NCBI RefSeq assembly: GCF_028389875.1
Contig: NC_084670.1
Coordinates: 13,673,383 to 13,737,382 of the forward strand
Source: Rhea pennata
Taxonomy: Eukaryota > Chordata > Aves > Rheiformes > Rheidae
Direction of reading: 5' to 3'
DNA length: 64,000 nt
In this document: positions 14,568-28,233 of the stretch, piece by piece
How positions within the stretch are numbered: the first letter of the stretch is position 1
How the letters are laid out: each line of letters opens with the position of its first letter
Program-made: the position numbers and the translations under genes
The notes under the pieces: generated by a model
Database searches by the model: none
What the model was told of the DNA's origin: nothing
Seen by the model: the letters and a program-made list of their open reading frames with translations, nothing else

Positions 14568-15683
14568 TTCTGGTGCTATATTACAAGATATGTACATGCT
14601 TGCACATACATACACACAATAGAAATTTCCCATTCATCTGGTGGAAGGGAAAGCCTGCTTGTCTTCACGTTCCAAACTGGATTCAACTTCTAGGCAGATT
14701 ATTAAAGGGTTTTCATGCTTCTCTGTTCTTTCTCAATATTGTATCAAGTTGTGGCCAATTTAGGCTTGCCTTTTTAGCTATAGCTGCTGCAAAAGAGATG
14801 GACTGTCACCAGTCGTAGAAAGCTGAACATCTATACTTGCCAGTACACTCCCTTGCAATCCCAGGAACCTCTCTATGGTAACTGCAGCCAAATGAATTAA
14901 GTTTGCTAGGATACTACAACATATCCAGCCCCTGAGTAGCTATTCATCCAAGTCCCTTTGTATCACAACTTCCTCCTCCTCTTTTTGTTTTTTTGCCAGA
15001 GAAGCAAAACTCTATTATATTTCATTATGCTGTTTATTTCATCTTTCATTTACCAATAGCAACCTTTTGTGCAATCATGAGCTCCTGCCTACAAAAAAAA
15101 AGCTGAATAAATCCCATTTCACAAGTTCTTTGTTTATAGAAATTGTCTTTTTCTGAAAGATCAGTCTTGCCACACAGATAATACTCTGCTGCCCTACAAG
15201 TTTCATACAATAATCTTAACAGTGGCTTGTGCACTTTAGTAGACATATTCAGCATCTGGTATTTCCCCTTCCACAGTTTCTATAGATTTCTGTTATCCTA
15301 GACCAAGCACACAAAACAGTCTCAATTAGTTAAGTAATATTGAAATGTTCAGTAAGTCCTCCCCAAACCATTTTCTTTACCAGATCAGAATCACCTTTTA
15401 TAATCACCTCTAGCTTTCTTTGTATCCTTTGATGTGATTGTGGCTTTCCTGCTGTTCCCTTGCCAGAAATTTCTGCTAGTCTATTCCAACAGCTAACTGG
15501 GCAGGAAAGAGATGTCCAGCAATAATTCAGTGCTTTTGGGGTTCAGTTCTTTTCCACTCACAACTCATATTAATTCCTTTCTTTTTTTAAAAAAAGAACT
15601 AAGAATCTAGGACCCTCAGTACTCTCACTATGAAGCATGACTTAAAGAGTAATAGTCTTTAAGCAAGCAGTGTAGAAAAACAT

Positions 15684-16809
15684 ATTCATAGAACCATTGA
15701 ATCACAGAACCAGTAAGGTTGGAAGGGACCTCCAGAGATCATCTAGTCCAACCTCCCTGCTCAGCAGGGTCACCTAGAGCATGTTAGACAGGGTTGCATC
15801 CAGGCAGGCCTTGAAGATCTCCAGAGAAGGAGACTCCACAACCTCTCTGGGCAACCTGTGCCAGTGCTTTGTCACTCTCACAGTGAAGAAATTCCCTCTC
15901 ACAGTCAGGCGCAACTTTCTGTGCTTCAGTTTCTGCCCATTGCCTCTTGGCCTGTCACATGGGGCAACTGAAAAGAGTTTGGCCCTGTCCCCTTGACACC
16001 CTCCCTTCAGATACTTATACACACTGATAAGATCCTCCCTCGGTCTTCTTTTCTCCAGGCTGAAGAGGCCCAGCTCTCGCAGCCATTCCTCATAGGGCAG
16101 ATGCTCCAGCCCTCTGATCATCTTCGTAGCCCTACGCTGGACTCTCTCCAGGAGCTCCATGTCTCTCTCGTATTGGGAGCCCAGAACTGGATGCAGTACT
16201 TGAGATGAGGCCTCACTGGGGCCGAGTAGAGGGGCAGGAGCACCTCCCTCGATCTGCTGGCAACACTCTTCCCAATGCACCCCAGGAGACCATTGGCCTT
16301 CTTGGCCACAAGGGCACATTGCTGGCTCGTGGTCAACTTGTCATCCGTGAGCACTCCCAGGTCTTTCTCTGCAGAGCTGCTCCCCAGAAGGTCAGCCTCC
16401 AGCTTGCACTGGTGCATGGGGTTATTCCTCCCTATGTGTAGGACCCCACATTTGCCTTTGTTGAACTTCAAGAGGTTCCTCTCCGCCCAGCTCTCCAGCC
16501 TGTCCAGGTCTCTCTGAATGGCAGCACAGCCCTCAGGTGTGTCAGCCACTCCTCCCAGCTTGGTAGCATCAAACTTGCTGAGGAGGCACTCTGTCCCCTC
16601 ATCCAGGTCACTGATGAAGAAGTTGAACAGGATGGGACCCAGTACTGAGCCCTGGGGGATGCCACTAGCTGCAGGCCTCCAACTAGACTCCCCGCCACTG
16701 ACGACGACCCTCTGAGCTCTGCCTTTCAGCCAGTTCTCAATCCACCTCACTGTCCACTCATCTAACCCACACTTCCTGAGCTTATCTAGGAGTATGCTAT
16801 GGGAGACCT
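15684..16809 (-). mobile_element. CR1 LINE, 5'-truncated, broken reverse transcriptase
   Basis: The element reads on the minus strand and ends near 15684 with the CR1-type 3' terminus (TTCTATGAAT in element sense). Two overlapping frames, 16750-16118 and 16319-15774, encode the C-terminal part of a CR1 reverse transcriptase: [14 protein letters not shown] (RT motif), [15 protein letters not shown], then [20 protein letters not shown] and the [11 protein letters not shown] tail. They are in different frames, so at least one frameshift separates them. The active-site box reads [10 protein letters not shown], one residue short of the FADD form expected, so the enzyme is dead. It sits left of the recognised PIGK exons. 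Confidence 0.95.
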
Positions 16810-17262
16810 ATTATTGTCCAGATCATCTTGCAACTAAATAGCCTGACTGATTCCTACTTCCTAACGAAGTCAACCACAGGACTTCCAAAAATAATAATAA
16901 TAATAAAAAAACATGCTAAGTCAAATCCTTGCATGTACATAATAAATCTGAAAGTCCTATGACAAGAAGCTTGGTCCCCCCCCCAAACACGTGAGTCAAA
17001 AGAAAAGAATCTCCCATTGGGAGGGCTGGGAGATGGAGATCACCTTATGGTCTTCTAGCCATCAGTTATATAAACATGTTGTGAAGGCAAAATGCCCCTT
17101 CCTCCCCCACAGCTTTGGACAAGATATGATTTTTCAGTGGCAGAAATCTCTGACCATCTGGAAGGTAATCCCCCAGGCACTCGTAAAAAACAAGTGTAAG
17201 CTTTTTCACGATATTGAAACAGCAAAGGACTAAGAGCACTTGCATATGGTTTAATACCATCC

Positions 17263-17290
<28 letters not shown>
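17263..17290 (+). repeat. Poly-A (28)
   Basis: A homopolymer run about 450 bases right of the 16 kb CR1 copy; not obviously its tail, since that element lies on the other strand and ends at its left side. Confidence 0.95.
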
Positions 17291-17294
<4 letters not shown>

Positions 17295-18831
17295 CGCTGC
17301 TTAAGACCTGGAGACTTTATAGTTATGTTCTGAGATTCATTTCTGAGGGCATACAGAATGCTACCATATGCCTGGCCACTAAATTCAGAAGACCTAACAG
17401 TCCAGTAATAACTTTCAATCTGCCTGCTTGCTCTTTCCTTTTTTCACTCCTCCCTTGAAATTTACTTTTTAATCACACAGAAAAAACATAACTATCCCCC
17501 GTCAAAAAAAAAAATGGCTTTGATACTTTCAACTGGAAACAATGATAATAAAGAATTTTATTGAAATTATCATGCTGTCTCAAAGCTCTGTAAAGACACC
17601 AAAAACTACATGAAATATTTCCTGTTGACATATGCCTAGCATTAAAGCTGTTTGTATGATTTTCTTGAGTAGCAACATACAGAGCACAACCATAGAAGTA
17701 CATCTACAAATAAACATGAATTTGTTTAGCACTTTGACAACAAAGCAGGATGATCAAACCATGACCTCTATATGAAAAGCACTATGAAGTCTAAAGAGTA
17801 CTTCAAGAGACTAGAATTTTAGAGCAGCCCACCTAACTGCAAAAGTAACAGTAGGTAAGTACCACAAAAAGGAGAAAAGGTGAAGGAGAAATAATAAGAT
17901 AAAAGAATGCTACACAAGAAAGATGTAAGGGAAGATGGATTCAGGAAGACAAAAATGAAATAAACATCTAGATAGAGCATTCCATGATTCCTAGACATTC
18001 TCAGTTACCTAGATGTTATCTGCTAGTTTTACTTACAGCCTCCTCCTAAATCTGACACACAACAATTTTAGGCACTACATGTCCATGCTAACTAGATCCA
18101 CTGATGCTATTAACTGTGTAAGTCAACTGGCACATGCAAATTGCTTATGCATAGCATGTGGCTTTGGGACTTGATTCAAAAGCTACTAAGTTAATAAAAA
18201 GATTGGATGGACTTGCATAAGCGACTTTCGTGGAGTACCCCCAGTATGCAGTACCTCTATAGATCAAGACGTTTGTTCTCATGTCAACCCCTATTGAAAT
18301 TATATGTAGGAAAAATTACATGTAGGTTCAGCAAAGTAGAATTTTACCCAAAACAGTATGAAATGGTAGCAGCAAAACCTGATACTAACAATTAAAGGCT
18401 TCTCATAGAAGAAATGCAGGACGTCCCACAAACCCCAGCAAAGCTGGAGAAGATGGAAAAAAACATCTAAGACCAACAAAACCTGACTCAAGAGTTTTGA
18501 GAAAAAAATAAAAACTAGACATTCTTGCAAAAAATATTATCAAAAAGTCCCTTTCAAATGGGAATATATATTCTTCAAAGCAGTTTTTAAAAATATCTTG
18601 CTAAACAGGAACTATAATTACCTAGTGTAACATTTTTAGTGTATTTAAAGTCTTTCCAACACAATTTATACCTAGCAGTTCCTCCCCATATTGTCAGACA
18701 TCCTTATTTACTTTCCTCTGACATTATGCTAATGAAACTGTACTCTATTATATAATTCGTCCTATTATAGACAGTGTATCAGTGTTGGTTCATCACCTTG
18801 AAACGTGCTTCCTCTTACATTAATATTAGTT

Positions 18832-18846
18832 TGTGTGTGTGTGTGT
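18832..18846 (+). repeat. (GT)n microsatellite
   Basis: Seven GT units in non-coding DNA, about 450 bases left of the orphan CpG island. Confidence 0.9.
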
Positions 18847-19289
18847 ATCTAGGCAAAGCGGAAAAAAAATATTTACAAAACACTGTAAAAAGCAGCAATA
18901 ATATTTAACAGCAAGTTAATGCTTGCCAATCTTTTTGAATCATTTTAGGCTAGTAAAACAAATTTATCAAAAAGCAGTTAAGAATTTATTTCATAATAAC
19001 AGTAAGATATAAGAAGGAAATATACATGCATAACTGACTAGTATGTTTCATGAAAAAATTACAAAATTCATCAGATGTTTCCAAAGAATATTACTAACTG
19101 GAATTAACAGTCGTAATCCCACTGTCAGCTCGCTACGGATTATTAATAAATTAGTGCTGATTTACAACTTTAACATTTTACAAGATAAAATCCAAGAATA
19201 ATTTTACTCCAAAAACAACAACAGAAGAAGCCCAGCGCTCCCTCTTCCCCCATCTGGGGACATTACAAACAGCTCACGCGAAGGGGGAA

Positions 19290-19535
19290 GGAAACCCGGA
19301 TCTTCTACACCTCCGAGAGCCCCGCCAGCCGCCCGCTGCGCTCGCCCCCGGGGGCGCCGGCAGCCGCCGCTGCAGCAATGCTGCCCCCTGGCGGCCGCGC
19401 GCCGGCACCGCGCAGCGCCCGCGCCGCGCGGCTCCCGCTCCCCGAGTCGCGGCTGCGGCAGCGGCGCGTCGCTATTTTCCTGCCGCAGCGTCCGCTGAAG
19501 CTCAGCCGGGCAGCCCCGCAGCACGACGGCCCCAA
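19290..19535. promoter_or_regulatory. Orphan CpG island left of PIGK exon 9
   Basis: A sharply bounded 250-base block with dense CpG (GCCGCCCGCTGCGCTCGCCC, CGCGCAGCGCCCGCGCCGCG and similar) inside DNA of ordinary AT content. No recognised gene starts here. It could be the promoter of a non-coding RNA, an alternative promoter or an old GC-rich insertion. Frames open across it on both strands show no recognisable domain. Confidence 0.6.
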
Positions 19536-20670
19536 AGCTATTTCTGCAGCACAGAGCCCCGGCCACCAAAACATAAACAAATAGAGCAACTCTGGAAAAA
19601 AAAGTTAGGAAAAGAATAGCTAGAAAATCAAAGAAAAAGAAAACTTGCATCAGCTTTTTCTTTTCTTTTTTTTTTCTTTTTCCATTGGCACAACAGTGAA
19701 TCAGGAAACAAAATAGAACCAGGATTTTTTTCTTAGAACGGGAGTTTTCAGAATTAGTCCTAAAATTAATTTTGAAGTACTCTAATCTAAGGCTTCGGGT
19801 CAGAAATCAGCAGTGATCTCCAAACAAACCAGCCTTTCTCACTTGAAGAGGAGTCAATGGAGCTACCAGCATCTACAAGGCAAACAAATTACCTGTCAGT
19901 TTGCAAACTGGATCACTATGGATTCAGGGAAATGCAACAGCAGCTTTTCCTACTAAGTATATAAACTGAAAAATAACTGGTAGTAAAGAAGAAAGGACAG
20001 GAAAGAGAAGGAAAAGAGTCACTAACAAAAAATTGATTGGGAGCACGTTAGCCACTAACATACTGCAAATGAACCAATTGCCCAAAATTATTCTCTATTA
20101 CACAAGCATTCCTCCTAACTCAAGGGGCCAAATTATTTATTTGGGGAAAACAGTTATTGCTAGTAGAGCCACAATTCTTCTTTACAGAAGTATTAAAAAT
20201 AAAGCCCAATTCTCAAAGGCAATGAAACTAGGATGGTTTTATATGGCACTGCCTTTAATTCACTTCTTACTACCCTCACGAGAAATATTCACCCCTAATT
20301 TTCACCAATGCTTTCCTCTGATACATATCCTTTCCTCATGATAGGAACTGAAAAACTATTCTGCCTGGTTATACTTACAATCTGAGCAAAAAAAGACAGG
20401 CTCCTAACTCATTAGACTAAACTCTGTGCTGCTTCTTCTCCAGGATTCAGGATTTCTTCTGCAACTTGTTTTCCTCTTTCGGTTCACCTAAAAAAGGGAT
20501 TTATACAAAGAAAAAAAAAAAAAAGGCAGCTGAAGCCCCAGGACCCCGAGACCTTCAAGTTTTCTGCTGAAATTGGCAGCTAAAAGCTCAGTCAGGACTG
20601 AAGCAACTACTGAACTAGGCCTTTGAAGTGAACATAGCTTAGACTGAAACTGCTATACAGAAAGGAAAGA

Positions 20671-20703
20671 GCAAAGGATTCTTCTTTCCTTTCTTTTTCT
20701 TTT

Positions 20704-20737
<34 letters not shown>
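20671..20737 (+). repeat. CT-rich tract ending in 32 T
   Basis: TTCTTTCC-type pyrimidine repeats pass into a run of T from 20706 to 20737. It could be the A tail of an old minus-strand retroposed sequence, but no body was recognised. Confidence 0.85.
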
Positions 20738-20740
<3 letters not shown>

Positions 20741-23700
20741 CCTCTGCCTAAAAATACTCACCTAATTCAGTGTGGACAGAAAGCCTCTTCTTTTTCATTA
20801 CTCGTTTTTTCTTTGTACAAATCCCAGTTGAAGTCCCCCCTCCATCAATCCTAGGATATCTGGAATGCTGAAATCTTTGTATCTCACAACTGAAAATTTT
20901 TTCTAGGTACATCAATCTTTCAGATGCATTCTCTGTGTATATTCAGGATACAAAATAATGTATGATGCAGTGTAGTATGTATATTACATTTATAAATGTA
21001 TACCGCAGCATAGTAAACATAGGAAATATAAAAAAGCCTTTCACATTAACTTCACTAGACTTGTAATAACATTTTTGAAAAGCTTAATATCTCAGAAATT
21101 TAAAATTATTCTGTTGCAAACTTGGTGCAGCAGAGACATTCAAGCTGCTTTCCAAGAAGCTCGTTTGGATATGCAACTTGGAACTCCCCTGCTGACACCA
21201 AAAAGAATAAACCAGCCTGTGCCAGCCCCATCTTTTCCTGGTTATCTTTACGTACGAGTGCAATCTGGGGTACCTCAACAGACATCACATTCATGGAAAG
21301 CACAATGTTTGGCCTAACATTAAGCATGGAAGAATATTCAGCCCCTTCACTTATTCACTTATAATTAATTTCACTTATTAATTTAGGGCAAACTGCAATT
21401 AGGCAAGGCAGCATTGATTCAAAGATCACACAATTTTTGAAGTGTTGTGATCCGAAACAGCTGTGAATAACATTTAAAACATTCTCCAAACCTGTCTTTT
21501 TATTAAAGCATAACATTTTTAATTAAGGGAAAAAGATCTCTAAATCTAATTCCACACAGGAATACATAATGGCATACAGCCTCACCTTTTCTACTTCTGA
21601 GATATCTTGCACAAAGTACATCCTCACCTTTCTGTTTCCATTGCATAAGCCTGTGAAAAATAACTACCATTTATGTGCCAAAAATAAGCGCAAAAAGTGA
21701 TTATTAAAACGACATGCAATGCCTTGCTGCAGTTCATGATTTAGAAGCTATTAAAGAGGAAAAATCCTGATGAGTAGTCAAACCATCCTCAAACTCCTGC
21801 ATACAGAAACTCTACATACCACCTTTTGGAAAGGAAGAAGGAAATCATTCATCAAGTTTTCAAAGTAGGATAATACTATATGAAATACTAACAATTTTTT
21901 TTCAATTTAAAGCTGTAATTCTTAACTTCATTGTCGTAAAACAGATCTCTGCCACACCAAGTAGTACAGACTTGGAGCCCTGTTTTTGAAGAATCTATTA
22001 AACTCTCTTTATACTATCTATAAAGATGTACTACAGTCTTCCAGCACCTCTACAAAGTCCATACTTTCTTCTCCATTAAAAACATTCTCTCTTTAAAATC
22101 TCCCAAAGTGGTTACAAGAAACTGAGAACAGAAGTCATTTCGGGAAAAGTATATCTGAACACAGTGCAATGAATAACCATTATTATTTTACAGGAGATCA
22201 TTTAAAACAAATTATATGCTATGGACGCTATGATTTACTTTAAGCTTCGTATGTGTGCTTCAGCTCCCAGCCCTACAGATTCTAAAAAAACAAAACTGTC
22301 TCTGAAAGGTGAACTTCTCACCTACTAAGCCAAAATGTTCAGATCCCTTCCATTTTCACAGATTTCAGTTAACTGGAATTATGCTCATGTACACAGCTTT
22401 CATTACACATCAGAAAGTGTCACAAAGATAACGTTCCCATTTATGCCTGAGTAGCTATTTCTCAACATTGCTTCCATGTGCCCAAGTCATGAGTATGTAA
22501 CTAAAAAGCTCATAAATTAGCACAAAATAGCTCAAAATTAAAAGTTGAAGATTGCAATTTATAACTTCCTGTTCCAGTAAAGTAGGTCAAATACATTTCT
22601 CCTCTTAATTGTCCACAAGTTGGAAATACACACCAGTAGGTTTTCATCGCAGTTTTTGATTGGCAAAATGGCTACTATTTATCCAAGATACCTTTATTCT
22701 TCATCAAAGAAACAAATCTAGTCTCACTAAGCGCTGTTTTAAACTAAGGAGTCACAGAATAAGCTTAAGATGCATATAGCTGATACTAATGTGCACAATA
22801 CAGATGAAAATACAGCAAGAAAGAAAAACGATTACATTTAACTTAGAATCAAGAATGTGAATAATCTAAATTATATGCACCAGAGGTACTGTTATCTTTC
22901 TTGAAAATTTATAGAACTGTCATCCACTAACTTACGCTTTGACTGGAGTGATATTCTACAAGGCAGACTAATTTACATAAATTTATAGGTTAAAAATATT
23001 TACATGTCTGGTTTTAGGAGTCTACTTCAATTCTTTCTTTCTAGAGGAAAGTTTCATAAAATGTAAAAGATACAGAAATACAAGAAAAATGCTAAATAAA
23101 CTCTACAGTGCAAGCACATCTTCCCTTAAATGTCCCAATAGGTGGCAACAGAATACCAAAAATAAAACCAGCTTATAACTTTCTTCATTGAAGTAATGGA
23201 AGCTGTTACAATTTCTATCAATTAACTTGTATTAGCAACTTTATTCAGACAGAAAGTTGCAGCTCCGCAACAGAAATCGTCATCATAATTAAGGCGAAAA
23301 GGCACAGCATTCGCAGAGCAGAAACAAAGTATCTATTAAGAAACTTTAGATGCCACATATTATGAAAGCCAACTAACTGATGGTTTAAACTCAGAGCTTA
23401 TCTGAAGGAGCATGGATTTATAGTAACAAAAGGTTTCTGCACATTACAGAAGAACTAACAAGGAAGAAAGAACATTTTTGGCTGATTTTTTGTTGTTATT
23501 GTTGACAGCCATATCTTGGTCTTTAGGAGTATTTATTTGCTAGCTAAAATAAAGGCGGGAGAATTTTTAAATAGAAAGTTTTCAGCTGATAAATCCCAGC
23601 TTTATGACTAACAGCATTCAGTTAGAATCTATTATATAAAACTGGCTCACAACCACATGACCTTCACATGTTTCACAAAGCGTTGATTAAGAATTTCATT

Positions 23701-24500
23701 TTGTCAGGCACAGAACACAGTATTATCAGATTCAACCTAGTACCGCATTAATAATCAGTATTTACGGAGTACAGATAAACAGAAAGCACTCTAGAGCTTC
23801 AAAATTTCAACTGTAGTTGCAAGAAACTCTTCTGGTGAGTTTCTCTGTGGCTAGTTTTAAAGAATTTTTAAGAATATGTATTTTCAAAGTAGAAAATACT
23901 AGAAAATGCAAAAAACAATCCTATGTTTTCTATGAAAAACTGTATATAAAAATAAAATTTCCTCACAGAAGAGGAAAGGAATATAATTGTTGCTGCCAGT
24001 AGAGATAAAAATTTCCTACTTTTAAACTCCACTTCCGACAGTTTTATGAAAACACATATTGACAAAGTCACTTAAGCCACACAGACACCACTAAGTTTCC
24101 ACATTAAAACAGGACAGTTTAGTAGGTTTTTTTTTTTTTTTTTTAATAGACAGTTAGAATGAATTTAAGTAGAGACAGGTATCAAAAACAATAAAATTAA
24201 TTTGTTTTAAACTATCTCATGGCTGAATCCCCTGTTTACACTACACAGGGTAACGGTAGTCTTTGAATATGGTTGCCCATAAAGGGTAGGAAAGAATTCT
24301 CATTCTCTGAGTAGTTATTGCCTCAGGAGGTGTGCAGGAAATAGCTCTCTGAGCCTGCAGGACTATACCAGCTCCCTGATTCTTTGAACATAGCTGTAGC
24401 AAATAGACTGAAAAACAGTTCTGCTTTCCTTGACAGTTGAGTCTTTTCTGTTTCTGCTATGCAGAGCTATGCAAATCAAGTCTAAATAATGACTACTTAC

Positions 24501-24673
24501 TTGCTTTCAAAGGCAGCTAAACTAGGGTCCAAAGAAATAGTGTCTGTTGTAATTTCCACCTTTCTTACACTGCCAAAGAAGTCTGTTATCAGAACATTTT
24601 GAGGGTCTCGCTGAAAGAGATCAGTTCGATGGCCAGGTGTAGAAACACACAAACTTTTCGGACACACCTGAAA
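24501..24673 (-). CDS. PIGK: PIGK exon 9
   Basis: A 173-nt exon encoding [20 protein letters not shown], then [20 protein letters not shown] and a less conserved tail ending SLAAFES. Its donor is AGCAA|GTAAGT (phase 2). It closes the luminal catalytic domain, and the VCPKSLC segment belongs to the PIGT-contact region of the family. The next exon should supply the acidic linker and membrane helix but was not found in the window. Confidence 0.96.
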
Positions 24674-27600
24674 CTGGAAAACAAAATGACAATCATATCT
24701 TGCTCCTCAATTAGTAGTCTCTATAGGTAGTTTCCAAAACAAAATCATTACAGAAAGAAAAATAAATACCACACATAACTTGTATTAATTTCAGTGCAAG
24801 TTCCACAGCTAGAAAAAGTGATTCAACAAAAATAATGAAAGGCACATGCATTCTTGTATTTCAGAAAACCTTTTCCATACAAAGCTATTTGTCACTGCAC
24901 ATAAAAAAAAGCCTCTTCGTTTCACATTTTCACCAAAAGGCAACACATTTTCTTTTATTCAGCTCCAAATAAGGGGAAAAAAAAAAGTCTCTAAAGTCAA
25001 CTATATAAAATAAGAATTAGTTTTAATCTTCCTATTTGATGTATAAATCAATGCTGCAGCTATGCAATTAAGTCTGGCTAGAAAGGTTACAAAACATTGG
25101 AAAAAGGGTAATGTTTTTATATTCCCATACCATTAATATCAACACAACAGTGTAAGACTACTATGAATGATTTAATAAATTATGATTTTCCACCACAGCC
25201 TTCACCTATCAGCCCCCAACAGAATCTCAAACCTCAAGTCAACGAGTTGAGGATCGAAGGTGACCCTGTTGAAAACAGCTTCAAAGACAGCAGAGTAAAA
25301 GCTGCTTACCAATTCTACTTTATGTTAGCTACCAAGGACACACAAGGCTGGTGCTCTTTTCATCTGATAGTCCATTGAACTTCTGTCTTACTGGTTGTGA
25401 CAAATATCTCCATTTCATTTCTAAAGAAATAACTTTTAAAACCTCTCTCTTGCCATCAACAAATACATTTTAAGAGAAAGAATGAGATCTATGTAAAGGA
25501 TTTAGGTAAGCATACCCAAAGAAGGAATTTAATCGCTGTTCTTCAAAAGCTAAAATTCACATCTATTGGACTCTATTGAGATTTTATCACACATTTACCA
25601 AAAAACAATGCATAACATTGCTGTTACCAAGACCAGAATGAAATTCAGCACATGCCTGGCTCAGTCTACCTCCTTCCAGGACACCATCAAATAGGTGAAA
25701 TACTAAAAATAACATCTTCTCTTATAAGCTGTAATCAGCTTGTGCTAGTGCAGAGAAAACATTAAAATAAGCATTACATACAAATGTTATTTCAATTATG
25801 GGTATAATGATGTCGCTAGTTTGTTCAACTGAAGAATACACTTCCCCTCCAAAATTACACTTAATTTCAAGCCACAGTCACAACAATCACCCCCGTGTAT
25901 TACAAAATTCAGTTTTTATTCCTTAAAAATATTTTTCTCCTTGTAGGCTGCATAAACTAGTGAAACCTAGCTGGAGTAGCAGGTTGGTAATGTTAGAGGT
26001 GCAACCACGTTATTCCTTTTACAAACACATTACAGATAAAGATAACTGACTTGTTATTCTCCTCAAGTTAAAAAAGGGAGAAGAATAATCATTAGCAAAA
26101 AATTTTCAGGATCTTCTAAATTGAAGTCTCCCAATTATATTACTTCAAGCTAATCTCATTTCCTTTCAATATCCTTAAACAATACCATCAGCTAGAAATA
26201 GAGTATACTTTTAAATTTACAAAATGATCCAATGACGCTTGGCAAAATGGGTTAATGTACTCATTGGCATATAAGGGAAGAAACTTGGTAATTCACATCT
26301 AGACACAGACCTAACAAGACTGTATGATCACCAACTCTACTGCCTGCTCTTTAAAATAGACACCACAAAGTAGTCCAGTGGAGCACAGATACAAAAATAA
26401 TTATGGAGCTAGGAAGGAAAAAAAAATAGTGAGAAATATCAGGTGTAGATTTTTTTTAATAAAAAAATAAGAGGAAAATTGATTCCAACATGGAATCACT
26501 TTCATGAGAAGAAAAAAAAATGAGTAACAAAGATAAATTTAACATAGCCACATCAATTCTAACAAAAACTGGAATATAAGTTCAGCCAATGTCAAATGAA
26601 ATATTACAAGCAGATGTTTAACTATAAAGGTGATCAACCACTAAAATAGTTTCAGTGGATACTTTTCTTTCTCCACTATGTCTGAATACTTTTCTAGAAG
26701 GTGCATCTCAGCAAAAACAGACCTTAGTAAGTGGTACTACAACAGCCACAACCAGAGCATCAGATCAGACGATCTGACATTCCCTTTCAGGCAAAGTAGA
26801 TTCTAGGAAGCTTAGATTTTTCAGCCATTTAACTCTGTTTCCTTTGGAACATGCCACCCTCCTGTACTGTTATCCTATCCTGAATCTTCACAGAGAGCAG
26901 CACCAGTCTCACCAATGGCTCCAGCAACTGTAACTGTTCACAATTCTTCCACCCCGTCTTTTGCATCTCTGAATAAATTGGGTCCTGTAGTATAAAAAGA
27001 AACCTGAGGAAACTATGAAATTATCCAGCACTGCAGGAGCATAGAAAGCTTGGGGGGGGGCAGAGGGGAGAGGAATCCATAAATTCAGTGAAATCAATGT
27101 TCTGTAATCCTATAATCTCTGAATAAAGCATTCAAACTCTTTAAGTTCTGGCAAAAATCCAGATCAAATCAAGCATATTTATCATTTGCTCTCTCCCAGT
27201 AGGTATTCTCAAATATCTTTATATATTGTTTATGGAGCTGAAATTATTCTGTTCTCATTTCAAAATATATCAAAAATAAAAAGTCAGTTCAGAAAGGCAA
27301 AAACTCTCTCCCAACATTAAAAAGATTTTGCAAAAAAAAAAAAAAAAAAAAAGCTGAAATCATACAGACTGTTGCTTCCATGAGAAAAGGGTCTACATTT
27401 TCATTATGTACATATTAAAATGCATAAAACATGAAATAGAAAGCCCCATTGGATTTTTATGAAGCTGTAGAACTTCTCCATTGCCTATCAAGTCTGAACA
27501 GCATGCTAATAGCTTTTACTGACACTACTTTCCTTCATTCAACATGTTTTTCGAGGCAATAGAAATTAACAGTCCCTTGGAACAACACTGTGTACACGTC

Positions 27601-28200
27601 CTAACACTGGAAAACTACCTTTTCCTAAGCGTTAAGCTTCAGTAGAACAGCATATAGTAACAGGACATTACATGGGACAGGAATTATTGTCCTACCTGAA
27701 AAAGGGGAAGCAGCATAACCTACTGTGATTTATTTCAAAAGCAGACTTCCTTCAGACTGCAAGATAGACAGATGCTTTATCTTCCATCTAGACGTTAATT
27801 AGTTTTGTTAATAAAATTTACTAATATAAAACAGAACTATGGTTTTGAAGATAAATGTAAGATTCCAGGCTATTCTGAGTTGGAGATAAGCTTAAAAGTT
27901 CTTAATTATATGCAACAGCTGTCACCTATTGTAAATTTTCTACATGTAATTGACCACTCCTTAAAAACCTGAGAGGGGGAATCCTGCAGTATACCAATAT
28001 GCCACAAACTGCTTCTGTACTTTAAAGCAGTGAAACCCCCCCCCCAAAAAAAAATCACTAAACGCTATACTCATATTTTTAGTTGTTAAAATTCTTCAAG
28101 ACTACAAATAAACATTCAGAAGATAATCACTCTCCCTACACAAATACAATGGTTGCTATCCAGAAAAGAACAGTTACTGAGCATTGACTTTACAGAAAAC

Positions 28201-28233
<33 letters not shown>

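Larger units (their letters stand above)
2167..15683. other. No gene seen; intron or 3' flank of PIGK
   Basis: Short open frames only, none with convincing splice sites or known domains. I searched for PIGK's C-terminal exon (DWHPPGG helix region) in this stretch and saw no match. Notable small structures are the X-box at 9.02 kb and hairpins at 14.23 and 14.54 kb. A poly-C run lies near 7.76 kb. Confidence 0.5.
16810..24500. other. No gene seen; contains orphan CpG island and homopolymers
   Basis: AT-rich non-coding DNA with poly-A at 17263-17290, a (GT)n at 18832-18846, the CpG island at 19.3 kb, a T tract at 20706-20737 and another at 24127-24144. No PIGK exon after exon 9 could be supported. 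Confidence 0.5.

Noticed and set aside
20765..20820. Possible PIGK exon 10 on the minus strand ending at donor TTAG|GTGAGT
   Set aside because: In the phase required after exon 9 it reaches a stop within about 14 codons, has no acceptable pyrimidine tract, and does not resemble the YKED/DEK linker of PIGK.
1..24500. Search for ERV, DNA virus or CRISPR-like structure
   Set aside because: No LTR pairs, gag/pol motifs or regular repeat-spacer arrays were seen here or elsewhere in the window.
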